Shown here piece by piece: positions 25,407-35,893 of a stretch of DNA of 64,000 bases. Each line of letters starts with the position of its first letter. Within the stretch, counting starts at the first letter, position 1. Both the position numbers and the translations under genes were made by a program. This stretch comes from Thermotoga neapolitana DSM 4359. Lineage in GTDB: Bacteria > Thermotogota > Thermotogae > Thermotogales > Thermotogaceae. A model generated the notes under the pieces. That model ran no database searches, was not told the origin of the DNA, and saw only the letters and a program-made list of their open reading frames with translations. The stretch is from NCBI RefSeq assembly GCF_000018945.1, contig NC_011978.1, positions 1,706,729-1,770,728 on the forward strand. Direction: 5' to 3'.

Positions 25407-26057
25407 TTATTGAACTTTCCTGTAGCAGAACCACCAATCGTAACACTCGTATTCCTTCGATTCCAGTCTTTTTCTTGCCTCTTCCACACTGGTGGCGGGT
25501 GGTACTATCACCGCGTCCTTTATGATGTCGTTCTCTGGCCAGTTGGCAGGTATGGCGACCTTTTTCTCATCAGACACCTGGAATGCCCTTATCACCCTCA
25601 GGATCTCGTCGATGTTTCTTCCAACCTCGGGAGGATAGTAAATGATGGCCCTTATGACTCCGTTCGGGTCCACCACGAAGACAGCGCGCACGGTGTTCGT
25701 TCCCTTCTTGGGATGGATCAGACCGAGTTTTCTAGAGAGCTCTCCGAGATCGTCTGCTATGATCGGGAACTCGATCTCAACTCCGAGTTTCTCCTTTATC
25801 CACTCGACCCACTTGATGTGTGAGAACACCTGATCGATACTGAGCCCTATGAGTTCCGTGTTCAACTTTCTGAACTCGTTGTACCTCTTCTGGAACGCAA
25901 AGAACTCAGTGGTACAAACCGGTGTGAAATCCGCTGGATGGCTGAAGAGAACGAACCACTTTCCCCTGTAATCGTCTGGAAGGGTCTTCTTTCCGTGTGT
26001 GGTCCTCACTTCCACTCTGGGAAACTCCTCACCGAGCAAAGGAATCCTGCCTTCCAT
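25407..26057 (-). CDS. Peroxiredoxin (1-Cys/Prx6-like archaeal type)
   Basis: A 216-residue thiol peroxidase that reduces hydrogen peroxide and organic peroxides. The active-site motif is [12 protein letters not shown] with the peroxidatic Cys near residue 47. A long C-terminal extension has another Cys pair ([12 protein letters not shown]), similar to the archaeal Prx6-like group. The start is ATG 26057 with GGAGGTG upstream. Monocistronic between two terminators. Useful to an anaerobe exposed to oxygen. Confidence 0.93.
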   Translation of the reverse strand: MEGRIPLLGEEFPRVEVRTTHGKKTLPDDYRGKWFVLFSHPADFTPVCTTEFFAFQKRYNEFRKLNTELIGLSIDQVFSHIKWVEWIKEKLGVEIEFPIIADDLGELSRKLGLIHPKKGTNTVRAVFVVDPNGVIRAIIYYPPEVGRNIDEILRVIRAFQVSDEKKVAIPANWPENDIIKDAVIVPPATSVEEARKRLESKEYECYDWWFCYRKVQ

Positions 26058-26213
26058 GTTAAGCACCTCCCTGTAAATTTTTAAAATGATTTCAAATTGT
26101 CATCCAGATAGTATAATAACCGATCCGTGTTTCCAATAAATTGCGAAAATGTATCAAAAAAGAATGAGTATCAATAAGGTGTGGTGTGAACTTCTTCATT
26201 ACAGGAGGGCTTT

Positions 26214-26240
26214 AAAAAAACGAGGAGGTTTCCCTCCCCG
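26214..26240 (-). terminator. Terminator after O-antigen-ligase-like gene
   Basis: CGAGGAGG / CCTCCCCG form an 8-bp stem with one G-U pair and a 4-base loop, followed on the minus strand by seven T residues. It ends the pyrG-to-ligase transcript. The rest of 26058-26213 holds the peroxiredoxin leader and no gene that I can support. Confidence 0.8.
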
Positions 26241-26243
26241 GTT

Positions 26244-29200
26244 TCAGATGGTGTTTTCCAGATCCTTGAGATACTCTTTGAACCTCTCCAGCCATTCAAG
26301 GATTTGCTCTTTCGTTTCGAATTTTTCGTCGCTCAAAAGGTTCACACTCCAGTCCTCCAGTATCATCTTCCACTGTTCATCACTAGTTGCACTGTACGCC
26401 TTTTCGATGCTTTCAAGGAAGTTTTTCGCATCGTTCAGGATCAGCCTGTAGTGTGCAAGAAATCTCAGGTATCTTTCAAGAACAAGAACCTCCTTGAGAC
26501 CAATTAGATCGTTGTAGATTCTTGAGATGACTTCATTGATTCTGGAAGATTCCAGATTTCTCTGTTTTAAGTAGTCTCCAAATTCATTCAGCCGTTTCAA
26601 AAGGAGTTCTCGCCATGGATTCAGTTTGTAAGTGTAGTTTTTCTCGGTTATGAATTTTCTCATCTCCTCTGCGTTTATAGAGAGCCAGTTCTGGTTCTTG
26701 AAGTCTTCGAACAGGTCTTTGAAGATTTCTTCGAAACGAGATGAATACTCCTCTCCAAAGTCGCTTCTGAGGTATTCCTTCAGATCGTTCAATACGCTTT
26801 CAAACCTTCTTTCAGCGGCCTTTTCGTACTCTGGAAGTGATTCTTTTGTCCTTCTGTAACTTTCTTCGTAGAGTCTCAGGACATCTTCAAAGACAAAGAG
26901 GGCTTCCTGGTGTTCTTTTGAAGACATGTATTCAAACGGCATCGCATGGAGAAAATCCAGCACTCCATCGGGCACTCCCCAGACACCAACTCGGTTCATG
27001 TTTTCAACGGCCCAGATCTCTTTTCTTGCAAGGTAAAATAGAAACTCTCTGTTCTTTTCTACGGTCAGAGGCTGCGCTTCAGAGGCCTTCATGGCGAAAT
27101 ACCTGTAGATATCCTGCCCCGCAACGGCCTGTCTGAGATCGTAATGCTTCCAGTCGGAGAACCTGTTCCATGCACCGGGAAGATAATGAATGGTGATCCT
27201 GGCGTAGTTTATGAACTCATCGAAGTATCTTACAGCCAATTCGGAAAAGGCTTTTTTCATCAGATCATCCTGAGCCTTTGTAAGTAGAATCTTCATGACC
27301 TGATGAAGTCCCACATACCTTGTCGCAAGACCCCTGTAAGTATTTCTTTCGTTGAAGGATTTCAGTGAGGAAAGATACAGAGAAACAGAATCGAGGAAAG
27401 CCTGGGCGGTGATCAGGTTGTCTTTTCCCAGAGAATCGATCACGGAAAGATCTTGATCCTTCAGGAACGAAAGATCAGTTTTCCGAGAATCAGAAAAAAT
27501 CACCTTCTGGTACTCATCGAAGTTCTGGTTGAAAAACCTTTCATAATCTTCCTTTGTGTTCAGCTGGTTTTTCAACTCATCGACTCTGAATTCACCCACC
27601 GCAAGGGCAGCAAGATAAAAATAGGACCTTCCGTAAGCCCTGTTGATGTGAACAGACCTCAGAAAGTTCTCCTTCGCCTTTCTATAAAGTTCCACTCTCT
27701 GGTTCAGAAGCTGAGTTCGATAGGATGCGATCTTCTGGATGGTGCTCTGTATGTTCTGTCTTTCCTTCTGTATGGTTTCGAGTCTGAGTTTTTCTATCTC
27801 CATGTCAGATGGTATCACTGGAAGGTTTTGTTTCATCACGAACTTTTTGAACTCATCCGGCCTCAGGTAACTGTAGCGGCCCGTGAGTGAATTCAGTTCC
27901 TCCAGAGCGTTCTTTGCCTGTTGCTCGTAGCTGTCCAATCTGGAGAGGTCTTCTTCGATTTTTCTGATGGCAAGGTATGCAGCGTTTCCCTGTTTGAAGT
28001 ACACTTCTGATACGAAGTGGTTCCACTTCAGATACGAAGAAACCACACCGATCAGGATCACAATAGTTCCCAGTGTAACCGCCCATCTTCTCTCAAATCT
28101 CATGACCCTTCCACCGTAGAAATAACCACCAACTGCCATTGAGGCTGCAGCGACCACGAGAAATCCGTTCGGGAGAAGATGTGCTGGAAAACTGAAAGCA
28201 CTGTGCATCATGAAGGTGATAAAAGAACTGGAGAGGGCGAGAAAGAGAAAAAGATCGTCCCTCGTTTCAACTCTCCTCAGTATCCTGAAGAACAGAACAC
28301 CAAGTGAGAGCGCCAGAAAGACCAGAGAAGCAATTCCCACGATCCCCATCTCTCCTAGAACCTGAAGGTAGTCGTTGTGTGTTCTTTTGAAATTGTTCCA
28401 GCCGTACATCAGTTCTGGATGATCCTCTATCACGTCACCCATGTAGTTTATCGTGAGAAGCTGGTACGTTCCGATCCCACTGCCGAATATCCTGTGATCC
28501 TTCCACTGATACACGGAAGAAAGCCAGGAAAGAAGACGCTCGTGCCAGGAACTCACTTCCGCTACAGCCTGTATCCTCTCGGCAGGAGAAACCCTTCCGT
28601 AGCCGTTCAGAGGAGTCGGTACGTTGTAGAGAACAACAAGAGCGATCACGGCGATCACAACGAACACCGTAAGGGTTCGACTCATATCGGCAACTTCCCT
28701 GTCTGCTTTTTCCTGACTCTTTTTTCTTCTAAAAACCATATAGAAGGAAAGGAAGATACCAAAAGACACGATGTTCGCAACATAGAGAGAACGTGTCTGC
28801 CCGACAAGAATACCAGAGACCATGAGAAGCGCAGAAACAGAAGCGATCACCTTCACAGCGGATGCTTCTTTCTTTCTGAAATCGTTCGACGCTATGAGGT
28901 ACAGGGCGAGCGGGAGGTTCAGAGAAAGAAAGTTCGAAACGAAGTTCACGTTTCCTATGGTTGCCTTCACACTCGCCCTTGAAAAGGGATCACCGATCTT
29001 TCCAAGGAAGATATCAACGCCACCGTAGAAATTCAAAAGAGCGTCGAAGGCAACAAAACCAGCCAGAGCCACGCTGACTGTGAGAAACCTTTTTATCCTC
29101 TCTTTTGTGACGAAGAAGTTCGAAATGAAAATGGAAGTGAAGAACATGAGAAGAACATAAATCGCTATATCGAAGGAATAACGGAAGTAGACAGGATTTT

Positions 29201-29441
29201 CACGATAGACGTTTATCGTGGAAAGAAGGGCTGAAACCGAGAAGGCAAAGAAAGCCACATGAGCCATATTGAACCTGATCTCCAGTTTCTCTCTTCTCAG
29301 GATCTTCAGAAGGCTCATGAAAAAGATGACACTCAAAAACACCGTGATGATGGCGTATTTTGGAACACTGAATTCGTACGTCAACTTTTTCGAAGAAAAA
29401 AGAGCCACAACGATGTACATTATGTAGAACAGCACTTCCAT
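26244..29441 (-). CDS. O-antigen ligase/polymerase-like membrane protein with large C-terminal helical domain
   Basis: A 1065-residue protein. Residues about 1-490 hold roughly 12 membrane segments with the Wzy_C (O-antigen ligase) region, including the loop motif HPELMYGWNNFKRTHNDYLQVLGEMGIVG. Residues about 500-1065 are soluble, charged and almost wholly alpha-helical, with coiled-coil-like stretches. Usual family members end after the membrane part or carry short TPRs. It should act on lipid-linked glycans at the membrane. The start is ATG 29441 with GGGAGGG upstream. It follows a WecA/TagO-type gene by 16 bases, supporting a role in cell-surface glycan assembly. Confidence 0.8.
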   Translation of the reverse strand: MEVLFYIMYIVVALFSSKKLTYEFSVPKYAIITVFLSVIFFMSLLKILRREKLEIRFNMAHVAFFAFSVSALLSTINVYRENPVYFRYSFDIAIYVLLMFFTSIFISNFFVTKERIKRFLTVSVALAGFVAFDALLNFYGGVDIFLGKIGDPFSRASVKATIGNVNFVSNFLSLNLPLALYLIASNDFRKKEASAVKVIASVSALLMVSGILVGQTRSLYVANIVSFGIFLSFYMVFRRKKSQEKADREVADMSRTLTVFVVIAVIALVVLYNVPTPLNGYGRVSPAERIQAVAEVSSWHERLLSWLSSVYQWKDHRIFGSGIGTYQLLTINYMGDVIEDHPELMYGWNNFKRTHNDYLQVLGEMGIVGIASLVFLALSLGVLFFRILRRVETRDDLFLFLALSSSFITFMMHSAFSFPAHLLPNGFLVVAAASMAVGGYFYGGRVMRFERRWAVTLGTIVILIGVVSSYLKWNHFVSEVYFKQGNAAYLAIRKIEEDLSRLDSYEQQAKNALEELNSLTGRYSYLRPDEFKKFVMKQNLPVIPSDMEIEKLRLETIQKERQNIQSTIQKIASYRTQLLNQRVELYRKAKENFLRSVHINRAYGRSYFYLAALAVGEFRVDELKNQLNTKEDYERFFNQNFDEYQKVIFSDSRKTDLSFLKDQDLSVIDSLGKDNLITAQAFLDSVSLYLSSLKSFNERNTYRGLATRYVGLHQVMKILLTKAQDDLMKKAFSELAVRYFDEFINYARITIHYLPGAWNRFSDWKHYDLRQAVAGQDIYRYFAMKASEAQPLTVEKNREFLFYLARKEIWAVENMNRVGVWGVPDGVLDFLHAMPFEYMSSKEHQEALFVFEDVLRLYEESYRRTKESLPEYEKAAERRFESVLNDLKEYLRSDFGEEYSSRFEEIFKDLFEDFKNQNWLSINAEEMRKFITEKNYTYKLNPWRELLLKRLNEFGDYLKQRNLESSRINEVISRIYNDLIGLKEVLVLERYLRFLAHYRLILNDAKNFLESIEKAYSATSDEQWKMILEDWSVNLLSDEKFETKEQILEWLERFKEYLKDLENTI

Positions 29442-29457
29442 GCGCTTTCCCTCCCAA

Positions 29458-30381
29458 TCAGTCGTAATCGAACAGTCTCAAACCCTTTATGATGAGGTAA
29501 GAGAAAACACCGGCAATGACAAGAGTCAAGACTCCTGTGAATGCGTTTCCCATCGCCCCAAAACTGAACCCGCACAACAGAGAGTGTATCAAACACATGA
29601 CAAGCAGTGCTTTTCTGACTCCCAGTCTCCGTGAAAGTTTGTCGTACATGTGGTCTCTGTCTCCGGAAACGATCGATCTTCTGTTTCTGAACCGTCTTAT
29701 CACACTGGCGAAAAAATCAAGCAGAAATATCCAGAGAGGAAACACGAGTGGTACAAAAGAGTTGAACGAGACGACACGGTTTTGAGAGATGATCATCGTG
29801 GAGAGTAGAACGGCCAGGAGATAACTTCCAGCATCTCCCATGAAGACCCTTGCCGGTGGAAAGTTGAAGACAAGATATCCCAGCGAAACACCAAGAAGCG
29901 CCAGCGAGAGATCCTGAAAGAAAGTCCCCTTGACCAGAAAGAAGAAAAAGAGAGAAGAAATGGCCACAAGACTTCCACAGAGCCCATCCATTCCATCCAT
30001 CATGTTCACAGCGTTCATCAGGATCACAACGAAAAAAACCCAGAGGATCGGATACCAGACGTTGTGGAATCCCACGTACCTCCAGACCAGAATCAGAGAA
30101 ATTCCAAACTCCACAACGAGTCTGAAAAAAGGAGACAGCGAAAACAGGTCATCCAGCAAACCAAGTGTGAGAGCAAGAGACGATGTTAAAAGAACAGCCG
30201 TATCTTTCCACAAAAACGGCAGAACACCGGCGAATATACCGAGCCCCCCAAGATAGGGAATCTCTCTTCCGTGGGGTTTCAACAACCCATCTGGTCTGTC
30301 CACGATGTTGAGTTTCTTTGCGAGTTTTCCGAAAAACCAGACCCCAAACATCCCCAGAAGAAAACTCAGAACAAAGGGCAT
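29458..30381 (-). CDS. MraY/WecA/TagO-family phospho-sugar transferase
   Basis: A 307-residue polytopic enzyme that moves a sugar-1-phosphate from a UDP-sugar to undecaprenyl phosphate. Motifs are PYLGGLGIF, LGLLDD (substrate/Mg site), NAVNMMDGMDGL and RVFMGDAGS. About 10 membrane segments. The length and DGMDGL motif fit the WecA/TagO branch rather than MraY. The start is an ATG behind a GGTGAAGG-type site. It sits next to the O-antigen-ligase-like gene, so together they probably start and polymerise or ligate a surface glycan. Confidence 0.9.
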   Translation of the reverse strand: MPFVLSFLLGMFGVWFFGKLAKKLNIVDRPDGLLKPHGREIPYLGGLGIFAGVLPFLWKDTAVLLTSSLALTLGLLDDLFSLSPFFRLVVEFGISLILVWRYVGFHNVWYPILWVFFVVILMNAVNMMDGMDGLCGSLVAISSLFFFFLVKGTFFQDLSLALLGVSLGYLVFNFPPARVFMGDAGSYLLAVLLSTMIISQNRVVSFNSFVPLVFPLWIFLLDFFASVIRRFRNRRSIVSGDRDHMYDKLSRRLGVRKALLVMCLIHSLLCGFSFGAMGNAFTGVLTLVIAGVFSYLIIKGLRLFDYD

Positions 30382-30385
30382 TCCT

Positions 30386-31087
30386 TCACCTCAGTTTTTT
30401 GGTGAAAAGTTTTTTCCCTTCAACGACAACGTATTCGAAGTTGAACCTTCTCAATTTTGACATGACCTCCTCGATTCCCCGGCCTATGTGCTGTACTTCA
30501 TGGGCATCCGAACCGATCGTGATGAATCTTCCCCCAAGATCCCAGTACATCTCCAGTATCCAGTAGTCAGGATTGGGCTTTCCGTGTTTGAAAAGCCCCG
30601 CGGTGTTCACCTCGAGGATCTTTTCACGGGCTACAAGAAACCTCAGGATCTTCTCTATCAGATCTCTGTTTGCTTTGAAATCGGCATTTGCATACCTTGC
30701 AGGATAGTCAAGGTGTGCCAGCGTGTGAAATTCCACCCTTTCCATAACGTAAAGCGTTCTTTCGAGGTAGTCCCTTGCCAGTTCATCTGGCGGAAGGTTC
30801 TCATCGTACCTGTGCACTCCAAGAAGCAGGTAATCGAATCCTTCCGGAAAGATTGCTTCTTTCACACCGTCCCAGCTGATCTCTGCTCCTCTTGGAAGAT
30901 CGAATTTGTCCATGGTGAGGAAGTACTCTTCCACGTTGAAATCGTGAACGAGTTTTCCGTTTTCGTACTCGTAGTGATCTGTGATGCAGAAATGATTTAT
31001 TCCGAGCTTTTGCACCTGAGCGATGATGTCTTCCACTTCTGCCTTTCCATCGTAGGAGAACGTGGAGTGAAGGTGCATATCTATCAT
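30386..31087 (-). CDS. PHP-domain phosphoesterase (histidinol-phosphatase-like)
   Basis: A 233-residue metal-dependent phosphoesterase. The PHP ligands are visible in order: MHLHSTFSYDG, FCITDHYEY, GAEISWDG, HTLAHLDYP and TIGSDAHEVQHIG. This is close to HisK-type histidinol-phosphate phosphatases, but no his genes are near, so specificity is open. Its ATG overlaps the pyrG stop (ATGA), and the transferase gene follows 4 bases later, all in one transcription unit. Confidence 0.85.
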   Translation of the reverse strand: MIDMHLHSTFSYDGKAEVEDIIAQVQKLGINHFCITDHYEYENGKLVHDFNVEEYFLTMDKFDLPRGAEISWDGVKEAIFPEGFDYLLLGVHRYDENLPPDELARDYLERTLYVMERVEFHTLAHLDYPARYANADFKANRDLIEKILRFLVAREKILEVNTAGLFKHGKPNPDYWILEMYWDLGGRFITIGSDAHEVQHIGRGIEEVMSKLRRFNFEYVVVEGKKLFTKKLR

Positions 31088-32658
31088 TGCAATCCCTCCA
31101 GGACCTTCTTAAGGTGAACAAAGATCGGATGAGGTGCTCCCACCTTGCTCTTGTACTCCGGATGGTACTGAACACCTATGAAGAAGGGGTGATCCTCTAT
31201 TTCCACGGCTTCGATGAACTCCGACTTTGCAGAAACAACGAGTCTGTATCCCTCCTCACCGGGTTTCTTGAAGATTTCTGGAAAGGCCTCTTCGTTTGCT
31301 TCGTATCTGTGTCTGTGCCTTTCGTAAACTTCTTCTGCTCCACCGTATATCTCATGCAGTTTTGTACCTGGAAAGATCTTCACCTTCTGTGCGCCAAGCC
31401 TCATCGTACCACCGAGTTTCAGAATTCTTTTTTGTTCCTCCATCAAGTCCACGACAGGATATGGGGTTTTTGGATCGAACTCTGTGGAATTCGCCTCTTT
31501 GTATCCGAGAACGTTTCTTGCGAACTCAATGATCATGAGTTGCATGCCAAGGCATATGCCGAGGATGGGTTTCTTATTTTCTCTGGCGTACTTTATGGCC
31601 TTTATCTTCCCCTCGATTCCTCTTCTCCCAAACCCTCCTGGAATGATCAGGGCATCGTACTCGTCCAGAACTTTTGCTACCTCTTCTTCACTCATCTCCT
31701 CCAGCATCTGACTGTCCACCACGGTTGGCTTTTCCACACCCGTCAAGAACACAGATTCTATGATGCTCTTGTAGGCATCGTCTGTTCCAAGGTATTTCCC
31801 CACCAGTGCTATCCTGTAAGGTTTGAAAGCCTTCGGATAGGACCAGTTGAACCCAGTGTCCTTCAGATCGAGTTTCAACTTGGAAGAGATCTTTTCATGC
31901 AGTCCCATGTCTCTCAGTATCTCCGGGACTTCGTAAACGTTCTTCGTGTCGGGAAGGTTTATCACGAATTCTCTGGGAACACCCGAAAAGAGGGCAACCT
32001 TGTTCATACTGGGAACGTCGAGGGGGAACTCACTCCTCACGATGATCATGTCAGGAGTGATTCCGATCCTTCTGAGAAGTTGAACCGACTGCTGCGTTGG
32101 TTTGGTTTTGAACTCGTTCGTGGTTCGAAGGTAAGGAACGTACGTAACATGGGCAAAGAGGAAGTTTTCTCTTCCTTCTTCCATCTGCAGCTCTCTGACT
32201 GCTTCCAGAAAGACCTCACCTTCGATGTCACCGACGGTACCTCCGATCTCAACCACAAGGAGTTCTGCCTCGAGAGACCTTATTCTGTCCTTTATCTCCT
32301 CTGTGAGATGGGGAACGATCTGGACGGTGTTTCCGAGGTATTTTCCCTGCCTTTCCTTTTCTATAACCCGAAGGTAGACCTGACCTGCCGTCATGTTGTT
32401 GTGGCGGGTCATGTCTCTTCCGAGGAAACGCTCGTAGTGACCGAGATCCAGATCCGCTTCGTAACCGTCTTCGGTGACGAAGACCTCACCATGCTGGTTC
32501 GGGTTCATGGTTCCTGCGTCCACGTTCAGGTATGGATCGATTTTCAGCACGTTCACATCGACACCGTATTCTTTCATGAGTCTTGCCAGAGAAGCGGAGA
32601 ATATACCCTTTCCTATACCACTGAGAACTCCTCCGGTCACAATAACGTACTTCTTCAT
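31084..32658 (-). CDS. pyrG: CTP synthase
   Basis: A 524-residue enzyme forming CTP from UTP, ATP and glutamine. The N-terminal synthetase domain (about 1-265) has the P-loop-like [22 protein letters not shown] and the Mg/regulatory region [14 protein letters not shown]. The C-terminal class I glutaminase has [13 protein letters not shown], nucleophile motif GICLGMQ, and VQYHPE for the His/Glu pair. Full length. It starts at an ATG with a GGAGGGAATG region upstream. First gene of the pyrG-php-transferase-ligase unit. Confidence 0.97.
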   Translation of the reverse strand: MKKYVIVTGGVLSGIGKGIFSASLARLMKEYGVDVNVLKIDPYLNVDAGTMNPNQHGEVFVTEDGYEADLDLGHYERFLGRDMTRHNNMTAGQVYLRVIEKERQGKYLGNTVQIVPHLTEEIKDRIRSLEAELLVVEIGGTVGDIEGEVFLEAVRELQMEEGRENFLFAHVTYVPYLRTTNEFKTKPTQQSVQLLRRIGITPDMIIVRSEFPLDVPSMNKVALFSGVPREFVINLPDTKNVYEVPEILRDMGLHEKISSKLKLDLKDTGFNWSYPKAFKPYRIALVGKYLGTDDAYKSIIESVFLTGVEKPTVVDSQMLEEMSEEEVAKVLDEYDALIIPGGFGRRGIEGKIKAIKYARENKKPILGICLGMQLMIIEFARNVLGYKEANSTEFDPKTPYPVVDLMEEQKRILKLGGTMRLGAQKVKIFPGTKLHEIYGGAEEVYERHRHRYEANEEAFPEIFKKPGEEGYRLVVSAKSEFIEAVEIEDHPFFIGVQYHPEYKSKVGAPHPIFVHLKKVLEGLQ

Positions 32659-32736
32659 CCCATTCCCTCCTTCTTCAGATATGTTATCACCTGAGAAGTA
32701 AATTTATTGTTTCTTTCTCATGATCGAGGCCAGAGA

Positions 32737-32766
32737 TTGAAACTTCCTGTGAGATTATGATATAAT
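32737..32766 (+). promoter_or_regulatory. fab operon promoter
   Basis: TTGAAA (32737-32742), 18-base spacer and a perfect TATAAT (32761-32766). The predicted start is about 25 bases before the fabF TTG codon. Confidence 0.75.
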
Positions 32767-32797
32767 CATGCCAGATTTTTTGTCGGGAGGTGGTATT

Positions 32798-34036
32798 TTG
32801 AGACGGGTGGTCATAACGGGAATGGGCATCGTAAGTCCTTTTGGTGTTGGGAAAGAAAAGAATCTGGAAGGTCTTAGAGAAACCAAAGTAACGATAGATC
32901 GAATATCTTCTTTTGATGCTTCTAACTTACCTGTTCAAATCGCAGCAGAGGTTAGAGATTTCAAACCGGAAGAGTACATAAATCCAAAACTCGTGAAGAG
33001 AACAGATCGGTTCGTTCACTTCGCTCTCGTCAGCACCAAAGAAGCGGTGGAAGAGGCAGGGATAAATTTCGAGCAGTTTTCGGAAAGAACAGCAACGATC
33101 ATAGGATCCGGAATGGGAGGATTCCTGACACTCGACAGCGAAAACAACAAGTTCCTCTCTCAGGGGCCCAACAGGGTGAGTCCGTTTCTGATTCCAATGA
33201 TCCTCATCGATATGGCGTCCGGTGTCGTTGCAATGGAGTACGGTCTGAAAGGACCGAACTTTTCTTCTGTGAGTGCCTGTGCTTCTTCTCTGCACGCGGT
33301 GGCACTCGGTACTCTTCTGATAAGGCATGGATACGCAGACGTGGCCGTCGTTGGGGGAACGGAAGCAACGATAGCACCCCTGCCGATCACCGGGTTTGCG
33401 AACATGAGGGCGCTCTCAAGAAGAAATGACGACCCCAAACGAGCTTCCCGTCCGTTCGACAGAGACAGAGACGGCTTTGTCATGGGAGAGGGTGGAGCGA
33501 TCCTCGTTCTTGAAGCGGAAGAGGTCGCAAAATCAAGGGGTGCGAAGATCATAGCAGAGATAAAGGGAGTTGGCATGACGGACGATGCATACCACTTCAG
33601 CGCACCGGATCCAGAGGGCAGAGGAGCGGCAGAAGCGATGAAACTGGCTCTGAAAGAGTCCGGTCTTTCTGTTGAGGACATAGATTACGTGAACTGCCAC
33701 GCCACAAGCACACCCGCCGGCGATGAGGCAGAACTCAAGGCTATAAAGAAGGTGCTGGGAGAACACGCAAAGAACGTGGCCATAAACTCCTCTAAGGCCC
33801 TGATAGGACATCTTCTCGGTGCCGCTGGTGCCGCAGAACTCGTCCTTTCGATTCTTCAGATGCAGCATTCCTTTGTGCACGGAATGCCAAACCTCGACAA
33901 CCCAACGGAAGAGGCAGAAGGAACAGGTCTTGTTGGAAAAGAGCCGATCCAGAAAGAGATCAGAAACTTCATTAAGAACTCCTTCGGATTCGGTGGGCAC
34001 AACGTTTCGGTCGTTGTGGGGAGGTATGAGCCATGA
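32798..34036 (+). CDS. fabF: 3-oxoacyl-ACP synthase II
   Basis: A 412-residue condensing enzyme that elongates acyl-ACP with malonyl-ACP. The catalytic Cys161 is in [13 protein letters not shown]. The two His residues are in [11 protein letters not shown] and [14 protein letters not shown]. The start is set at TTG 32798 because GGGAGGTGG lies five to seven bases upstream and [16 protein letters not shown] is the usual N-terminus; an upstream ATG at 32768 precedes the likely transcription start. First gene of a five-gene operon with 4-bp overlaps. Confidence 0.96.
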   Translation: MRRVVITGMGIVSPFGVGKEKNLEGLRETKVTIDRISSFDASNLPVQIAAEVRDFKPEEYINPKLVKRTDRFVHFALVSTKEAVEEAGINFEQFSERTATIIGSGMGGFLTLDSENNKFLSQGPNRVSPFLIPMILIDMASGVVAMEYGLKGPNFSSVSACASSLHAVALGTLLIRHGYADVAVVGGTEATIAPLPITGFANMRALSRRNDDPKRASRPFDRDRDGFVMGEGGAILVLEAEEVAKSRGAKIIAEIKGVGMTDDAYHFSAPDPEGRGAAEAMKLALKESGLSVEDIDYVNCHATSTPAGDEAELKAIKKVLGEHAKNVAINSSKALIGHLLGAAGAAELVLSILQMQHSFVHGMPNLDNPTEEAEGTGLVGKEPIQKEIRNFIKNSFGFGGHNVSVVVGRYEP

Positions 34037-34446
34037 ACATAGATTACGTGAGGTCGATCCTTCCACACAGGTATCCTTTCCTTCTGGTGGACGGTGTGAT
34101 AGAAGAATCCGAAGACAGGATCGTCGCTTTCAAGAACATCAGCATTTCTGATCCCGTCTTTCAGGGTCATTTCCCGGAGTATCCCATATACCCGGGTGTG
34201 CTCATCATCGAGGGGCTCGCCCAGACTGCCGGTATTCTTCTTTTGAAAGATCTTGAGGGAATACCTCTCTTTCTCGGAATAGACGAGGCACGTTTTAAAA
34301 AGGAAGTGCGACCAGGAGACAAACTGATCTACGAGGTGAAAAAGATAGGTGAAAAACTCGGCACGGTTCAGGTGGAAGGTGTGGCAAAGGTTGAAAACAC
34401 CATCGTGGCGAAGGCCAAACTTTTGCTGGGGGTGAAGAAGAAATGA
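34033..34446 (+). CDS. fabZ: 3-hydroxyacyl-ACP dehydratase
   Basis: A 137-residue hot-dog-fold dehydratase. The catalytic pair is His46 in [13 protein letters not shown] and Glu60 in [12 protein letters not shown]. It removes water from 3-hydroxyacyl-ACP. The start overlaps the fabF stop by 4 bases (ATGA) and its stop overlaps the fabK start in the same way, so the three are translationally coupled. Confidence 0.96.
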   Translation: MNIDYVRSILPHRYPFLLVDGVIEESEDRIVAFKNISISDPVFQGHFPEYPIYPGVLIIEGLAQTAGILLLKDLEGIPLFLGIDEARFKKEVRPGDKLIYEVKKIGEKLGTVQVEGVAKVENTIVAKAKLLLGVKKK

Positions 34447-35387
34447 ATCTGAAAACCAGAGTCACAGAGCTTCTTGGAATAGAGTATCCCATACTCATGG
34501 GAGGAATGGCCTGGGCGGGAACCCCTGTTCTCGCCGCCGCCGTCTCTGAAGCGGGAGGGCTCGGAATCATTGGATCTGGTGCCATGAAACCCGACGATCT
34601 GAGAAGGGCCATCTTCGATCTCAGAAAGAGAACGAGCAAACCGTTCGGTGTGAACGTTATCCTTGTTTCACCATGGGCAGACGATCTTGTCAGGGTTTGC
34701 GTGGAAGAGAAGGTGCCTGTGATCACCTTCGGGGCAGGAAATCCCACAAAGTACATAAAGGAATTGAAGGAAAATGGCATAAAAGTCATTCCCGTTGTGG
34801 CTTCAGATTCCCTCGCGAGAATGGTTGAAAGGGCAGGAGCAGACGCCGTAATAGCAGAAGGGATGGAATCCGGTGGCCACATAGGAGAGGTCACCACCTT
34901 CGTTCTTGTGAACAAAGTTTCAAGAAGTGTGGATATTCCCGTGATCGCTGCGGGTGGAATAGCGGATGGTAGGGGTATGGCTGCTGCCTTTGCCCTCGGA
35001 GCAGAAGCGATACAGATGGGAACGAGGTTCGTGGCGAGTGTGGAAAGCGATGTTCACCCCGTCTATAAAGAAAAGATCGTCAAGGCCTCTATAAGAGACA
35101 CCATTGTGACCGGTGCCAAACTTGGGCATCCCGCACGCGTTCTCAGAACTCCATTTGCGAGGAAGATTCAGGAAATGGAGTTCGAAAATCCGATGCAGGC
35201 AGAGGAGATGCTGGTGGGAAGTCTGAGGAGAGCCGTTGTGGAGGGAGACCTTGAGAGAGGTTCTTTCATGATGGGACAGAGTGCCGGACTGATCGACGAA
35301 ATAAAACCTGTGAAGCAGATCATAGAAGACATCATGAACGAGTTCGTGGAGACGGTGAAGAAACTGAGGAGGTACGTCGAAGAATGA
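34443..35387 (+). CDS. fabK: Enoyl-ACP reductase II (FabK-type, FMN-dependent)
   Basis: A 314-residue flavoprotein of the 2-nitropropane dioxygenase/FabK family, a TIM barrel binding FMN. Motifs: [50 protein letters not shown] (catalytic His) and [31 protein letters not shown]. It reduces enoyl-ACP in the last elongation step. No FabI or FabL is seen in this operon, so it is the probable enoyl reductase here. Confidence 0.93.
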   Translation: MNLKTRVTELLGIEYPILMGGMAWAGTPVLAAAVSEAGGLGIIGSGAMKPDDLRRAIFDLRKRTSKPFGVNVILVSPWADDLVRVCVEEKVPVITFGAGNPTKYIKELKENGIKVIPVVASDSLARMVERAGADAVIAEGMESGGHIGEVTTFVLVNKVSRSVDIPVIAAGGIADGRGMAAAFALGAEAIQMGTRFVASVESDVHPVYKEKIVKASIRDTIVTGAKLGHPARVLRTPFARKIQEMEFENPMQAEEMLVGSLRRAVVEGDLERGSFMMGQSAGLIDEIKPVKQIIEDIMNEFVETVKKLRRYVEE

Positions 35388-35893
35388 AACAGCTTGTGAA
35401 GGCCGGTACTTTCACAGCCCTCATCGTGGTGGGAGCATGGATTTCGATTCCGATCGGTCCTGTTCCCTTCACTCTTCAGGTGTTCTTCGTTTTCCTAGCC
35501 GCTTACATGCTCGGGAAAAAATACGGTACACTATCGATTGCAACGTATGTGTTACTCGGTGCCATTGGCCTTCCTGTCTTTGCGAACTTCAAAGGTGGAG
35601 CGCATGTTCTCATCGGTCCCACCGGTGGGTACCTCTTCGGTTTTATTCTGGGAGGGTTTGTGATCGGACTTCTTTCTGAGAAGAGAGAAAACTTCGTGTG
35701 GTATCTCGTTTCTGGTCTTTCGGGTCTTGGAATCATATACTTGCTTGGTGTGTTCGTTTTGAACTTTTACGTTCACGATATCAAAAAAACAGTGGCACTC
35801 GGCTTTGCTCCGTTCATCTGGTTCGATCTGATAAAACTGATCGTTGCCGCCGCCATAGCCCTCAGGTTGAAAAAACTGGAGGTGAAACGGTGA
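35384..35893 (+). CDS. bioY: Biotin transporter substrate-binding component
   Basis: A 169-residue membrane S component with five to six hydrophobic segments. BioY features are WISIPIGPVPFTLQVFFVFLAAYMLGKKYG and GGAHVLIGPTGGYLFGFILGGFVIG. It binds biotin for an ECF-type or solitary importer; no EcfA/EcfT genes are adjacent. Its place inside a fatty-acid operon makes sense because acetyl-CoA carboxylase needs biotin. It overlaps fabK and fabD by 4 bases each. Confidence 0.93.
   Translation: MKQLVKAGTFTALIVVGAWISIPIGPVPFTLQVFFVFLAAYMLGKKYGTLSIATYVLLGAIGLPVFANFKGGAHVLIGPTGGYLFGFILGGFVIGLLSEKRENFVWYLVSGLSGLGIIYLLGVFVLNFYVHDIKKTVALGFAPFIWFDLIKLIVAAAIALRLKKLEVKR

Noticed and set aside
26112-26117. 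Perfect plus-strand TATAAT in the 26058-26243 gap
   Set aside because: No matching -35 and no supported plus-strand gene or RNA follows before the terminator hairpin.
31087-32694. 535-codon plus-strand frame across pyrG
   Set aside because: Shadow of CTP synthase, whose motifs are complete on the minus strand.
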